Shown here: positions 1-9,154 of the stretch, piece by piece
Numbering within the stretch: position 1 is the first letter of the stretch
Layout: each line of letters begins with the position of its first letter
Source of the DNA: Streptomyces caeruleatus
GTDB taxonomy: Bacteria > Actinomycetota > Actinomycetes > Streptomycetales > Streptomycetaceae
Direction: 5' to 3'
Length of the DNA stretch: 64,000 bases
NCBI RefSeq assembly: GCF_001514235.1
Contig: NZ_KQ948925.1
Span: forward strand, 497,469 to 561,468
Made by a program: the position numbers and the translations under genes
Notes under the pieces: generated by a model
What the model was told of the DNA's origin: nothing
What the model saw: the letters and a program-made list of their open reading frames with translations, nothing else
The model's database searches: none

Positions 1-2
1 AC

Positions 3-800
3 CGGCAGCACGGTGACGTCGGCTTCCTGACCTTCTCGTTCCCCGGTGGGGCGATGAGCACCAACCACTGCCGCAGGATGCTCGCCGCCTACCGGTACGC
101 GCTCACCCGCCCCACCTCGGTGCTGGTGCTCGGCGGCGCCCGGGACTTCTTCTCCAACGGCATCCACCTCAACGTCATCGAGGCGTCGAGCGACCCGGCG
201 GGTGAGTCCTGGTCCAATCTCAACGCCATGAACGACCTGGTCGAGGCGGTGCTGCGGACCACCGACCGGCTGGTGGTCGCGGCCCTCGGCGGCAACGCGG
301 CGGCCGGCGGCGTCATGCTCGCCCTGGCCGCCGACGAGGTCTGGTGCCGCACGGGCGCCGTCCTCAACCCGCACTATCGGCGCATGGGCCTGTTCGGGTC
401 GGAGTACTGGACCTACTCGCTGCCGCGCCGCGTGGGAGCCGAGACGGCCGAGCGGCTGACGACCGAGGCGCTGCCGCTGAGCGCCGCGACCGCCCAGCGG
501 CTCGGGCTGGTGGACCGTCTGGTGCCGGTTCCGGCCCAGCAGTTCACCTCCGAGGTCGAGCGCCTGAGCGCCGACGTGGCCGCGGATCCGCACCTGACAC
601 GCCGTATCACCGCCAAGGCCACGGCACGGCACGCGGACGAGCTCCAGCGGCCGCTGGCCGAGTACCGACGGGACGAACTCACCCGGATGCGCGCCGTCTT
701 CTTCGACCCGCGCGCCCCGTATCACGCCCTGCGCTCGGCCTTCGTCCGCAAGCAGCCGAGCGGTTCGTCGAACCCGCTGGCCACCGGGGGTGCGTGTTGA
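3..800 (+). CDS. hoxX: HoxX-like hydrogenase maturation protein, C-terminal part (5' end outside window)
   Basis: The reading frame is open from the first bases of the window, so this is the C-terminal portion of a longer protein. It reads VGFLTFSFPGGAMST and then a crotonase (enoyl-CoA hydratase-like) domain with the GGNAAAGGVMLALAADE core. HoxX proteins combine an N-terminal formyltransferase-like domain with this crotonase domain and are linked to CO-ligand supply for the [NiFe] active site under aerobic conditions. The position at the head of a hydrogenase maturation operon supports HoxX over a plain enoyl-CoA hydratase. The next gene starts inside its stop codon. The N-terminal domain cannot be seen here. 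Confidence 0.85.
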   Translation, partial: RQHGDVGFLTFSFPGGAMSTNHCRRMLAAYRYALTRPTSVLVLGGARDFFSNGIHLNVIEASSDPAGESWSNLNAMNDLVEAVLRTTDRLVVAALGGNAAAGGVMLALAADEVWCRTGAVLNPHYRRMGLFGSEYWTYSLPRRVGAETAERLTTEALPLSAATAQRLGLVDRLVPVPAQQFTSEVERLSADVAADPHLTRRITAKATARHADELQRPLAEYRRDELTRMRAVFFDPRAPYHALRSAFVRKQPSGSSNPLATGGAC

Positions 801-1405
801 GTGCCCGGCTGCTGGTGGCCGGCGTCGGCAACATCTTCCTCGCGGACGACGCCTTCGGCCCCGAGGTGATCCGCGCCCTGGACCGCCGTCCGCTGCCGCC
901 GGAGGTGCGGGTGCGGGACTTCGGCATCCGCGGGATGGACCTCGCGTACGAACTGCTCGACGGCTACGACACGGCCGTCCTGGTCGACGCGGCGGCGCGG
1001 GGCCACCGGCCCGGCACTCTGTCGCTGATCGAGCCGGAGCTCCCGGACGGCACCACGGGCGCCGCCCCGCCCGAGGCGCACGGCATGGACCCGGCGAAGG
1101 TGCTGGCCCTGGCCACGCACCTGGGCGACGAGCCGCTCCCGCGGGTGCTGGTCCTGGCCTGCGAGCCCGAGCTGCGGCCCCGCGGCGACGAGGACATCGC
1201 CCCGGGTGTCAGCGCGACCGTGCGGGACGCGGTCGAGCGGGCCGTCGCGGCCCTGCACACGATGGTGCCCGTGCTGCTCGCCGATCCGACGGCCACCCCT
1301 CTGTTGAGCCGCCCGGAGGAATCCACGAACCCGTCCGAGGAATCCCGGGGCGCTTCCACGGCCGGTCTCCCGCGTCTCGTGGCCGAGGGCGCCGAGGATC
1401 GATAG
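794..1405 (+). CDS. Hydrogenase maturation protease (HyaD/HoxM-like)
   Basis: This protein of about 203 aa opens with LLVAGVGNIFLADDAFGPEV, the typical start of the hydrogenase maturation protease family with a nickel-sensing acidic residue. Its job would be to cut the C-terminal tail of the large subunit after nickel insertion; the large subunit here has such a tail (22 residues after the DPCLPCGVH motif). The GTG start at 794 overlaps the stop of the HoxX gene, so the two are translationally coupled; a TTG at 797 is an alternative. The last 40 or so residues (Ser/Thr/Glu-rich) look like a disordered extension. Confidence 0.85.
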   Translation: MLSARLLVAGVGNIFLADDAFGPEVIRALDRRPLPPEVRVRDFGIRGMDLAYELLDGYDTAVLVDAAARGHRPGTLSLIEPELPDGTTGAAPPEAHGMDPAKVLALATHLGDEPLPRVLVLACEPELRPRGDEDIAPGVSATVRDAVERAVAALHTMVPVLLADPTATPLLSRPEESTNPSEESRGASTAGLPRLVAEGAEDR

Positions 1406-1442
1406 CGGTCCGACACCCCGATCCCCGCTGGGAGCAGCGCCG

Positions 1443-2222
1443 ATGTGCGATTCCGTGGACGAGGTCACCCAGGCCGTCCTGGCCAAGAACGACGGTCTGG
1501 CCGCGGGCCTGCGGGACGAACTGTCCCGGCGCGGTGTGGTCGTGGTCAATCTGCTGTCCAGCCCGGGCAGCGGCAAGACGGAACTGCTCGGGCGCGTGCT
1601 GGCCCGTGCGGTGGAGCGGGGCGTCCCCGTCGCCGCGCTCACCGCCGACCTGGCCACCGAGAACGACGCCGACCGGCTCGCCCGCTCCGGAGCGCCCGTC
1701 AAGCAGCTCCTGACCGACGGGCTGTGCCATCTGGAGGCCCGGCAGCTCCGCCGCCATGTGGAGAGCTGGCTGCCCGGGGACACCTCGCTGCTGTTCGTGG
1801 AGAACGTCGGCAATCTCGTCTGTCCGGCGTCGTACGACCTCGGTGAGAGTCTGCGGATCGTGCTGATGGCGGTGACGGAGGGCGAGGACAAACCGCTGAA
1901 GTACCCCACGGCCTTCGGCTCCGCCCATCTGGTGGTGCTCACCAAGACCGACCTGGCCGGTCCGGCCTGCTTCGACGAGGCCGCCTTCGCCGCCCATGTG
2001 CGGCGGGTCAACCCCGGCGTGGAGATCCTCCACTCCTGCGCGCGGACCGGCGACGGTGTGGACACGCTCCTTCAGCGGGTGCTCGCCGTGCGGGACGGCG
2101 CCGCCGTCCACCGGCCGCCGCTGGCGCCCCGCCCCCACAGTCACAGTCACAGCCACACGCACGCGGGTTCGCACTCCCATGAGGGCGCCGGGTCCGGCCT
2201 CGCGGCCGGCCGCGTCTCGTGA
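1443..2222 (+). CDS. hypB: Hydrogenase nickel incorporation GTPase HypB
   Basis: The protein (259 aa) is a SIMIBI-class GTPase that delivers nickel to the hydrogenase large subunit with HypA. The P-loop SSPGSGKT is at about residues 39-47, the G-domain metal motif DGLCHLEA is present, and TKTD gives guanine specificity. The histidine-rich nickel-storage stretch is at the C-terminus (about residues 231-246) instead of near the N-terminus, which is unusual for HypB. ATG start follows a GGGAGC ribosome site. The hypF GTG start overlaps its stop, so the genes form one operon. Confidence 0.96.
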   Translation: MCDSVDEVTQAVLAKNDGLAAGLRDELSRRGVVVVNLLSSPGSGKTELLGRVLARAVERGVPVAALTADLATENDADRLARSGAPVKQLLTDGLCHLEARQLRRHVESWLPGDTSLLFVENVGNLVCPASYDLGESLRIVLMAVTEGEDKPLKYPTAFGSAHLVVLTKTDLAGPACFDEAAFAAHVRRVNPGVEILHSCARTGDGVDTLLQRVLAVRDGAAVHRPPLAPRPHSHSHSHTHAGSHSHEGAGSGLAAGRVS

Positions 2223-4552
2223 CGGCGCCCGCCGCACAAGCCGTACGCCGCCGCGTCCTCGTGCGCGGCACGGTGCAGGGCGTGGGATTCCGCCCGTACG
2301 TGCACCGGCTGGCCACCGACCTCGCGCTGGCGGGGTTCGTCAGCAACACGGCGAGCGGCGTGCTCATCGAGGTGGAGGGTCCGCCGGTCGGAGTCGCCGA
2401 CTTCTGCGACCGGCTGGCCACCCAGCCCCCGCCGCTGGCCTCCGTCACCGGGGTCGGCTTCGAGGACCTGCCCGTCACCGGCGCCGACGCCGCCTTCGCC
2501 ATCCGCTCCACCGACCGCTCCCCCGGCCGCACCCAGCTCCCGCCCGACACGGCGACGTGCGGCGACTGTCTGCGTGAGCTGGCCGACCCGACGGACCGCC
2601 GCCACCGGCACCCGTTCGTCACCTGCACCCACTGCGGGCCCCGCTTCACCATCGCCACGGGCATGCCGTACGACCGCGCGGTCACGACCATGGCCGGCTT
2701 CCCGATGTGTCCCGACTGCGCCCGGGAGTACGGCGATCCCGGGGACCGCCGTTTCCACGCCCAGCCCGTGGCCTGCCCGGACTGCGGTCCTCGGCTGCGA
2801 CTGGTGCCCGCCGCCGGGAGCGGGGTGCGCCCCGCGCGGGACGCCGACGCCCTGGCGACGGCACGGGCCCTGCTGGCGGCCGGGCGGATCGTCGCCGTCA
2901 AGGGCCTCGGCGGCTACCACCTCGCCTGCGACGCCACCGACGCACGCGCCGTGGACACCCTGCGCGCCCGCAAGGCACGCGGCGGGAAACCGTTCGCCGT
3001 GATGTGCGCGAACCTCGACACCGTACGGCGGATCGCCGAGCCGTCCGCGTCCGAGGTGGCCGCCCTCACCGGCCCCCGGCGCCCCATCGTCCTGCTGCCC
3101 CGCCGCGCGGACCAGCGGATCCTCGCGCCCGGCGTCTGCCCCGGCAGCCCCCACCTGGGCGTGATGCTGCCGTACACGCCGCTACACGCCCTGCTGTTGG
3201 GTCTGCCCGGCGATCCACCGGGTCCCCGCGCACTGGTCATGACGAGCGGCAACCGCTCCGGGGAGCCGATCGTCACGGACGACGACGAGGCGTTGACCCG
3301 GCTGGCCGGGCTGGCCGACGCCTGGGTCGCGCACGACCGGCCCATCGCCTCGCCCTGCGACGACTCGCTGTTGCGTGTGCGCCCCGACGGCACCGAGCAG
3401 GTGCTGCGCCGGTCACGGGGGTATGTGCCCCGGCCGCTGCGATTGCCGGTCGCGGTGCGGCCCGCGCTCGCCGTGGGCGGGGACCTGAAGAACGCCCTGT
3501 GCCTGGGCGAGGGCGACCAGGCCTGGTTCGGCCCGCACATCGGCGACATGGGCGAGCTCACCACCCTGGAGACGGCCATGCGGGCGGAGTCACGGCTGCG
3601 GCGCCTGACCGGCGTCAGCCCCGAGCTGGTCGCCGCCGACCGGCACCCTGGGTACCACTCGGCCCGGTGGGCACGTCGGCGTACCGCCCAACTACCGGGC
3701 TCCGCCCCCGTGTTCGTCCAGCACCATCACGCGCACATCGCCTCGGCCATGGCCGAGCACGGCCTCGACGGCACCACACCCGTGATCGGTGTCGCCTTCG
3801 ACGGCACGGGCTACGGCGACGACGGCACCGTGTGGGGCGGTGAGATCCTGCTCGCCGACTACACCGGCTACCGGCGTTTCGCCCACCTGGCCGCCGCCCC
3901 GCTGCCCGGCGGCGACGCGGGCGTGGCCAACCCGTGCCGTCTCGCGCTGGCCCGGCTGTGGGCGGCGGGCCTGCCCTGGGACCCGGACCTGCCCAGCGTG
4001 ACCGCCTGCGCCGATGATGAACTCGCCCTGCTGCTACGGCAGTTGACCCGCGACCTGGCCTGCGTGGCGACCTCCAGCATGGGCCGTCTCTTCGACGCCG
4101 TGTCGTCCCTCGTCGGCGTGTGTCATCGCGCGGAGTACGAGGCGCAGGCGGCCCTGGAACTGGAGGCCGCCGCCGTCGCGGCCTGGGACGCCGACACCTC
4201 GGCGTACACCTTCGGCTTCGCCCCCGGCGTCTACGATCCGGCGCCCGTGCTCGCCGCGCTCATCGCCGACATGCGGCACGGCATCCCGGTCCCCGTGCTC
4301 GCCGCCCGCTTCCACCGGGGCGTGGCGCGGGCCGTCGCGGAGGGCTGTCGCCGGGCGCGCCGGGAGACCGGTCTGACCACCGTGGCGCTCAGCGGCGGGG
4401 TGTTCGCCAACGCGCTGCTGGAGGAGGAGTGCGCGCGGCTGCTGACCGAGGACGGTCTCGCGGTACTCCGGCATGGCGAAGTTCCGCCGAACGACGGCGG
4501 GTTGGCCCTAGGCCAGCTGGTGGTCGCGGCGCACGGACGACAGGAGGAGTGA
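2219..4552 (+). CDS. hypF: Carbamoyltransferase HypF
   Basis: This 777-aa protein makes the thiocarbamate precursor of the cyanide ligands of the [NiFe] centre. It has the full domain order: an acylphosphatase domain with VRGTVQGVGFRPYVHRLA near the N-terminus, two CxxC-x18-CxxC zinc fingers at about residues 115-195, a YrdC-like domain at about 205-390, and a Kae1-like carbamoyltransferase domain carrying HHHAHIASAMAEH and VAFDGTGYGDDG. Length is normal for the family. GTG start overlaps the hypB stop by GTGA. Confidence 0.97.
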   Translation: MTAPAAQAVRRRVLVRGTVQGVGFRPYVHRLATDLALAGFVSNTASGVLIEVEGPPVGVADFCDRLATQPPPLASVTGVGFEDLPVTGADAAFAIRSTDRSPGRTQLPPDTATCGDCLRELADPTDRRHRHPFVTCTHCGPRFTIATGMPYDRAVTTMAGFPMCPDCAREYGDPGDRRFHAQPVACPDCGPRLRLVPAAGSGVRPARDADALATARALLAAGRIVAVKGLGGYHLACDATDARAVDTLRARKARGGKPFAVMCANLDTVRRIAEPSASEVAALTGPRRPIVLLPRRADQRILAPGVCPGSPHLGVMLPYTPLHALLLGLPGDPPGPRALVMTSGNRSGEPIVTDDDEALTRLAGLADAWVAHDRPIASPCDDSLLRVRPDGTEQVLRRSRGYVPRPLRLPVAVRPALAVGGDLKNALCLGEGDQAWFGPHIGDMGELTTLETAMRAESRLRRLTGVSPELVAADRHPGYHSARWARRRTAQLPGSAPVFVQHHHAHIASAMAEHGLDGTTPVIGVAFDGTGYGDDGTVWGGEILLADYTGYRRFAHLAAAPLPGGDAGVANPCRLALARLWAAGLPWDPDLPSVTACADDELALLLRQLTRDLACVATSSMGRLFDAVSSLVGVCHRAEYEAQAALELEAAAVAAWDADTSAYTFGFAPGVYDPAPVLAALIADMRHGIPVPVLAARFHRGVARAVAEGCRRARRETGLTTVALSGGVFANALLEEECARLLTEDGLAVLRHGEVPPNDGGLALGQLVVAAHGRQEE

Positions 4553-4555
4553 CCC

Positions 4556-4837
4556 ATGTGCTTGGCAGTGCCCGGCAAGGTCGTGGCCATCGACGACACC
4601 GCGGATCCGCTCACCGGGCTGATCGACTTCGGCGGAGTGCAGAAGAAGGCGTGTCTGGAGTACGTGTCCGACGTGCGGGTCGGTGAGTACGTCATCGTGC
4701 ACGTCGGCTTCGCGCTCCAGCGCCTGGACGAGGAGTCGGCTCTGGCCTCGCTGAAGCTCTTCGAGGAGCTGGGGCTGCTGGAGGAGGAGTTCGGCGACGC
4801 CTGGGAGCAGGCGGCGAAGGAGGCGGGAACCCCGTGA
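4556..4837 (+). CDS. hypC: Hydrogenase assembly chaperone HypC
   Basis: A 93-aa protein beginning [13 protein letters not shown], the signature N-terminus of HypC/HupF chaperones in which Cys2 binds the iron centre and the large-subunit precursor. It works with HypD to assemble Fe(CN)2CO. It sits 3 bp after hypF and overlaps hypD, consistent with a hypFCDE order. An AGGAGTGACC ribosome site lies at the end of hypF. Confidence 0.96.
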   Translation: MCLAVPGKVVAIDDTADPLTGLIDFGGVQKKACLEYVSDVRVGEYVIVHVGFALQRLDEESALASLKLFEELGLLEEEFGDAWEQAAKEAGTP

Positions 4838-5976
4838 AGTACATCGACGAGTTCAACGACCCCGAGCTGGCCCGGCGGCTGCTGGACGAGATCCGGGCCA
4901 TCGCCACCCGGCCCTGGGCGCTGATGGAGGTGTGCGGCGGCCAGACCCACTCGATCATCCGGCACGGCATCGACCAACTCCTGCCCGAACAGGTCGAGTT
5001 GATCCACGGTCCCGGCTGCCCGGTCTGTGTCACGCCGCTGGAGGTCATCGACAAGGCGCTGGAGATCGCCGCACGGCCGGGCGTGATCTTCTGCTCCTTC
5101 GGCGACATGCTCCGGGTGCCCGGCACCGACCGCGACCTGTTCCGGGTCAAGGGCGAGGGCGGGGACGTACGCGTCGTCTACTCGCCGCTGGACGCCCTGG
5201 AGCTGGCCCGCCGCAACCCGGACCGGGAGGTGGTGTTCTTCGCGATCGGCTTCGAGACCACGGCCCCCGCCAACGCGATGGCCGTGCACCAGGCGCGGCG
5301 CCTGGGCCTGTCCAACTTCAGCCTGCTGGTGTCGCACGTGCGGGTGCCCCCGGCCGTCGAGGCGATCATGACGGCGCCCGAGTGCCGGGTGCAGGGCTTC
5401 CTGGCCGCCGGGCACGTGTGCAGCGTGATGGGCATGGCCGAGTACCCCGGGCTCGCCGAGCGGTTCCGGGTGCCGATGGTGGTGACCGGCTTCGAGCCGC
5501 TGGACATCCTGGAGGGCATCCGCCGGGCGGTGCGCCAGTTGGAGCGCGGCGAGCACCGCGTGGAGAACGCCTACCCGCGCGCCGTGCGCGAGGAGGGCAA
5601 TCCGGCCGCGGTGCGCATGATCGAGGAGGTGTTCGAGGTCACCGACCGCAACTGGCGCGGTATCGGACGGATCCCGCTGAGCGGCTGGCGGCTGACCGAG
5701 GCCTTCCGGGCGTACGACGCGGAGCACCGTTTCGACGTCACGGGCATCCGGACCGAGGAACCCGCCGAGTGCCGCAGCGGTGAGGTGCTCCAGGGCCTGA
5801 TCAAGCCGACCGAGTGCGCCGCGTTCGGCACGACGTGCACTCCGCGCACCCCGCTCGGCGCCACGATGGTCTCCAGCGAGGGGGCGTGTGCCGCCTACTA
5901 CCTCTACCGCCGGATGAACGCCCCGACGCCGCGCTCCGGCGGGGCCACGCAGGAGGAGGTGGCTCCCGTTGCCTGA
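4834..5976 (+). CDS. hypD: Hydrogenase formation protein HypD
   Basis: A 380-aa scaffold protein on which the Fe(CN)2CO group is built. Diagnostic motifs are [25 protein letters not shown] and the C-terminal cysteine region ([13 protein letters not shown]) that holds the [4Fe-4S] cluster. GTG start overlaps the hypC stop. The end overlaps the hypE TTG start. Confidence 0.97.
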   Translation: MKYIDEFNDPELARRLLDEIRAIATRPWALMEVCGGQTHSIIRHGIDQLLPEQVELIHGPGCPVCVTPLEVIDKALEIAARPGVIFCSFGDMLRVPGTDRDLFRVKGEGGDVRVVYSPLDALELARRNPDREVVFFAIGFETTAPANAMAVHQARRLGLSNFSLLVSHVRVPPAVEAIMTAPECRVQGFLAAGHVCSVMGMAEYPGLAERFRVPMVVTGFEPLDILEGIRRAVRQLERGEHRVENAYPRAVREEGNPAAVRMIEEVFEVTDRNWRGIGRIPLSGWRLTEAFRAYDAEHRFDVTGIRTEEPAECRSGEVLQGLIKPTECAAFGTTCTPRTPLGATMVSSEGACAAYYLYRRMNAPTPRSGGATQEEVAPVA

Positions 5977-7039
5977 GCGAGTAGCCGAGGTGGTCGACCC
6001 GGCCGACTGGACCTGCCCGGCCCCGCTGCGCGACCAGGGTGTGGTGGTGATGGGGCACGGCGGAGGCGGTGCGCTGTCGGCGGAGCTGATGGAGCAGGTC
6101 TTCGCCCCTGCCTACGGCAACGCCGTCCTCGCCGGGCTCGGCGACTCCGCCGTGCTCGAACTGGGCGGTGCGCGGCTGGCGTTCTCCACCGACTCCTACG
6201 TCGTCAGGCCGCTGTTCTTCCCGGGTGGGTGTCTGGGTGACCTCGCGGTCAACGGCACGGTCAACGACCTGGCGATGAGCGGTGCCAGGCCGGCGTATCT
6301 CTCCGCCGCCTTCGTGCTGGAGGAGGGGGTGGAGCTGACCGTGGTCTCGCGGATCGCGCGTGCGATGGGCGCGGCGGCCGAGGCGGCCGGGGTCGCCGTC
6401 GCCACGGGTGACACCAAGGTGGTGGAGTCCGGGCACGGTGACGGGGTGTACGTCACCACGGCGGGCATGGGGCTGGTGCCCGACGGGGTGGACATCCGGC
6501 CGCAGCGGGCGCGGCCCGGGGACGCGGTCATCGTCAGCGGGCCGATCGGGCTGCACGGGGTGGCGATCATGAGCGTGCGGGAGGGGCTGGAGTTCGGGGT
6601 GGAGGTGGCCAGCGACACCGCGCCGCTGGCGGATCTGGTGGCGGCCATGCTGGCGGTCACCCCGGACCTCCATGTGCTGCGCGACCCCACCCGGGGCGGT
6701 CTGGCGGCGTCCCTCAACGAGATCGCCCGCGCGTCCGGGACCGGGGTCCGGCTGCGGGAGCGGGCGATTCCGGTGCCGGACGCGGTGGCGAACGCCTGCG
6801 GTTTCCTGGGGCTCGACCCGCTCTACGTCGCCAACGAGGGCCGGCTGGTCGCCTTCGTCCCTCCGTCGGCGGCGGAGGAGGTCCTCGCGGCGATGCGCGC
6901 CCATCCGCAGGGCGCCGGGGCCACGCTGATCGGCGAGTGCGTCGCCGACCATCCCGGCATGGTCGTGGTCGCCACCGGGCTCGGCGGGACGCGGGTGGTG
7001 GATCTGCCGCTGGGCGAGCAGTTGCCGCGCATCTGCTGA
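5969..7039 (+). CDS. hypE: Carbamoyl dehydratase HypE
   Basis: A 356-aa AIR-synthase/PurM-like ATPase that converts HypF-delivered thiocarboxamide on its C-terminal cysteine to thiocyanate. The N-terminal GHGGGG motif, the [12 protein letters not shown] substrate motif and the C-terminal PRIC with the modified cysteine are all present. The TTG start is supported by AGGAGGT just upstream and by overlap with hypD. It is the last gene of the maturation operon and is followed by short tandem repeats and a terminator. Confidence 0.97.
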   Translation: MPERVAEVVDPADWTCPAPLRDQGVVVMGHGGGGALSAELMEQVFAPAYGNAVLAGLGDSAVLELGGARLAFSTDSYVVRPLFFPGGCLGDLAVNGTVNDLAMSGARPAYLSAAFVLEEGVELTVVSRIARAMGAAAEAAGVAVATGDTKVVESGHGDGVYVTTAGMGLVPDGVDIRPQRARPGDAVIVSGPIGLHGVAIMSVREGLEFGVEVASDTAPLADLVAAMLAVTPDLHVLRDPTRGGLAASLNEIARASGTGVRLRERAIPVPDAVANACGFLGLDPLYVANEGRLVAFVPPSAAEEVLAAMRAHPQGAGATLIGECVADHPGMVVVATGLGGTRVVDLPLGEQLPRIC

Positions 7040-7048
7040 TCGGGGCCG

Positions 7049-7102
7049 GACGTGTGATCCGGTCCTGACGTGTGATCCGGCCCGGACGTGTGATCCGGTC
7101 CA
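7049..7102. repeat. Three tandem 18-bp direct repeats after hypE
   Basis: Three copies of GACGTGTGATCCGGTCCT-like sequence (starting at 7049, 7067 and 7085) lie head to tail between the hypE stop and the terminator. The first 14 bases of each copy are identical. There are no spacers, so this is not a CRISPR. Function unknown. Confidence 0.85.
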
Positions 7103-7108
7103 ACGAGC

Positions 7109-7143
7109 CGTGGGCCCCGCCGACGTGTTCGGCGGGGCCCACG
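7109..7143. terminator. Bidirectional terminator between converging hydrogenase operons
   Basis: A perfect 15-bp GC-rich stem (7109-7123 with 7129-7143) and a 5-base loop lies between the end of hypE (plus) and the end of hypA (minus). No U-tract is present, as is common in Streptomyces. Confidence 0.85.
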
Positions 7144-7161
7144 CACATGACGCGCTGCGTG

Positions 7162-7518
7162 CTAGGCCGGGGCCGGTGACGGCTCGATCCCGGTGATCTC
7201 CAGTTCCCGGCCGCTGCGCAGGTCGGTGGAGGGGTGGTCGCAGCGCGGGCACCAGAAGAACGGGGGCGTGCCCACCGCGAACTCCTCGGCGCACGGGCCG
7301 CACCAGGCCTGCGCGGGGATCCGCTCGACCACGAGCCGGGCGCCGGCGAGGGCGGTGCCGTCGCGGGCCACCTCGAAGGCGAAGTCGAGGGCGTCGGGGA
7401 CGACGCCCGCCAGTTCGCCGACCCGGACGGTCACCGCCGATACGGCTTCCGCCCCGTCGGCCCGGGCCAGCTCGCCGGCCCGCTCGATGATCGCGGTCGC
7501 GATCGACAACTCGTGCAC
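7162..7518 (-). CDS. hypA: Hydrogenase nickel incorporation protein HypA
   Basis: This 118-aa protein starts MHELS, whose His2 binds nickel. It has two CxxC zinc ligand pairs (Cys73/76 and Cys90/93). It hands nickel to HypB and the large subunit. It is the last gene of the minus-strand structural operon and so is separated from the other hyp genes. Confidence 0.96.
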   Translation of the reverse strand: MHELSIATAIIERAGELARADGAEAVSAVTVRVGELAGVVPDALDFAFEVARDGTALAGARLVVERIPAQAWCGPCAEEFAVGTPPFFWCPRCDHPSTDLRSGRELEITGIEPSPAPA

Positions 7519-7525
7519 GGCCGGC

Positions 7526-7726
7526 TCACGGGTAGCGGCGACCGGCGCGGAAACCGCCGGCCATCCGCCAGATCCGCGCCTCGCGCCGCAGGCTGGGCAA
7601 CTCCCAGAGCAGCAGCGCCAGGACCAGGCCGCCCGCCAGGGCGGCCTCGGCCATCAGCACCCGCTGTCCGCTGGTCCCGGTGCGTCGACCCGTGGCGGCC
7701 GACCGTCGTGCTCGTTGGACCTTCAT
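7526..7726 (-). CDS. Small membrane-anchored protein, DUF6893-like
   Basis: A 66-aa basic protein with one hydrophobic segment (AALAGGLVLALLLWELPSL) followed by REARIWRM. It resembles the small DUF6893 proteins found in actinobacterial operons. The ATG at 7726 is chosen because GGGAG precedes it; a longer frame reaches 7792 but lacks such a site. It sits between hypA and another small gene in the hydrogenase operon. Role unknown. Confidence 0.7.
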   Translation of the reverse strand: MKVQRARRSAATGRRTGTSGQRVLMAEAALAGGLVLALLLWELPSLRREARIWRMAGGFRAGRRYP

Positions 7727-7748
7727 TCCGGCGACTCCCTGCTCTCTG

Positions 7749-7955
7749 TCATCCCGGCGGGATGTTCGGCATGGTCTCCGCGAGAACGTCATGCCGTTTC
7801 CAATGGATCCCGGTGGAGCGGCGCGCGTCGGCGGTGCCGTCCTCGTGGTGGCCCTTCTGGTCCTTGTACCGCCCGTGGTTGCCCTGGTGCATACCGGACA
7901 CGTGCGCGGGCGTGTCGGGCTTCGCCTGCGCCCGGCCCACTCTGATGTTGCCCAT
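7749..7955 (-). CDS. Small conserved hydrophilic protein
   Basis: A 68-aa hydrophilic protein rich in His, Gly and Arg (MGNIRVGRAQAKPDTPAHV at the start). It contains the segment GNHGRYKDQKGHHEDG and has no membrane segment. The start has an AGGAAGGAGATCACCCC ribosome site. It resembles small uncharacterised Streptomyces proteins from memory only. Its place in the hydrogenase operon, directly before the DUF6893-like gene, suggests a linked role. Confidence 0.65.
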   Translation of the reverse strand: MGNIRVGRAQAKPDTPAHVSGMHQGNHGRYKDQKGHHEDGTADARRSTGIHWKRHDVLAETMPNIPPG

Positions 7956-7997
7956 GGGGTGATCTCCTTCCTCGCCTCCGACCTGCGGAGTACGTGC

Positions 7998-8594
7998 TCA
8001 GGACCGCTCGGTGAGGTCCTCGAAGAACCGCTCGACGGCCGGCCAGACCCGGCCGCCCCCGGACAGGCCGCGCCACTCCCGGCGGACGACGGCGATCATC
8101 CGGTAGCAGTCGTCGACCGGCACGATCCAGTGGTGGTCGAGGCCGTGGACGGTGTTCACCAACAAAGCCTCCACCTCGGGTTCCATGGTCGCGAGCGGTG
8201 GACACGTCCCGGCCAGCCGCCGCCAGGCCGCCGCGTCCACCTCCCATCGCATGGCCCCGGCCGGGCTCGGCCCCTCCGCGGTGACGGTGCCGTCCGCCCG
8301 GGGCACGAAGAAGACCAGGCCGACGGGTACGCCGAGCGCCGCCGTGTCGACCTCGGGCAGCCGGATCCGGCGCCGGGGTACGAGCCGGTAGTGGCCGTCG
8401 CCCGCCCCGGTCTCGGCGAACAGCACCGAGCAGGGGCCGCAGACGCAGCGCACCTCCTCGTGCCCGGTGTCGTACAGGTGGGCGTGCTCGTCGGGCACCG
8501 GCGCGGCGCACAGGTCGCAGGTCTCCGCCCCGGCCGTCGCCGTACGATCGGCCGAGGAGCGGATGAGGCGGGCCAGCGCTCCGTCGGTGGTCAC
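7998..8594 (-). CDS. DUF5947 family protein of the hydrogenase operon
   Basis: A 198-aa soluble protein starting at a GTG that overlaps the stop of the NifU-like gene (GTGA). It has two CxxC pairs near the N-terminus (CDLC and CGPC) that could bind zinc or an iron-sulfur centre. It matches the family seen in actinobacterial group 1h hydrogenase operons (DUF5947, recalled from the family context). Its molecular function is not known; an assembly or electron-transfer role is an inference from operon position. Confidence 0.8.
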   Translation of the reverse strand: MTTDGALARLIRSSADRTATAGAETCDLCAAPVPDEHAHLYDTGHEEVRCVCGPCSVLFAETGAGDGHYRLVPRRRIRLPEVDTAALGVPVGLVFFVPRADGTVTAEGPSPAGAMRWEVDAAAWRRLAGTCPPLATMEPEVEALLVNTVHGLDHHWIVPVDDCYRMIAVVRREWRGLSGGGRVWPAVERFFEDLTERS

Positions 8595-9154
8595 CGTGCG
8601 CCCCGGTGGGTGAGCGTGGTCAGGGGTACGAACGCGGGGGCCGGCGCCGGGGCCGCGGCGGTCAGCGGTTCCACCGCCGTCAGTTCGGGCGCCGCGGCGA
8701 GCACCGCGGCACGGACCGCCTCGGTGACGTCCGTCGCCCCGGAACCGCACCCCGATCCGCACCCGCCGCCGCCCGACGTCAGCCGCACCCGGGCCACCTG
8801 CCCCTCCACTCCGGCCCACTCCACGTCGCCACCGCGTTCCCGTACGGCCGGACGCAGTCGCTCGACCGCGCGGGCCGCCCGGAGTTCGGCGGACTCGGGG
8901 TGGATGTCGTGCAGGACCAGCAGGTGGCCCAGCAGCTCGTCGCCGGCGAGCAGCTCGGCCAGCCGGCCGTCGGCGTGGTCCATGACGCGGGCCAGCGCCT
9001 CGCCGTAGACCTCGGTCAGCAGGCCGACGGCCTCGGTGGCGGAGCGCGTGGTGGGGCCGGGAGCGGACGCCAGGCCCTCCAGGAGGTCGTCGAGCCGGGC
9101 GAGCCGGGCCTCGACGTCCGGATCGGCCAGCCGTGTGGTGGCGGCCTCAGCCAT
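8591..9154 (-). CDS. NifU-like C-terminal domain protein
   Basis: This 187-aa protein ends in a NifU C-terminal-like domain (HDIHPESAELRAARAVERLRP, then VARVRLTSGGGGCGSGCGSG). In NifU/Nfu this region carries a CxxC that holds a transient [4Fe-4S] cluster. Here the cysteines are in a CGSGCGSG arrangement (C-x3-C), not CxxC. It lies directly behind the large-subunit gene with overlapping ends, and may help load iron-sulfur clusters onto the small subunit or a redox partner. Confidence 0.82.
   Translation of the reverse strand: MAEAATTRLADPDVEARLARLDDLLEGLASAPGPTTRSATEAVGLLTEVYGEALARVMDHADGRLAELLAGDELLGHLLVLHDIHPESAELRAARAVERLRPAVRERGGDVEWAGVEGQVARVRLTSGGGGCGSGCGSGATDVTEAVRAAVLAAAPELTAVEPLTAAAPAPAPAFVPLTTLTHRGAR

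Noticed and set aside
7049..7102. Short direct repeats as a CRISPR array
   Set aside because: The 18-bp units are contiguous with no spacers, and no cas gene is near.
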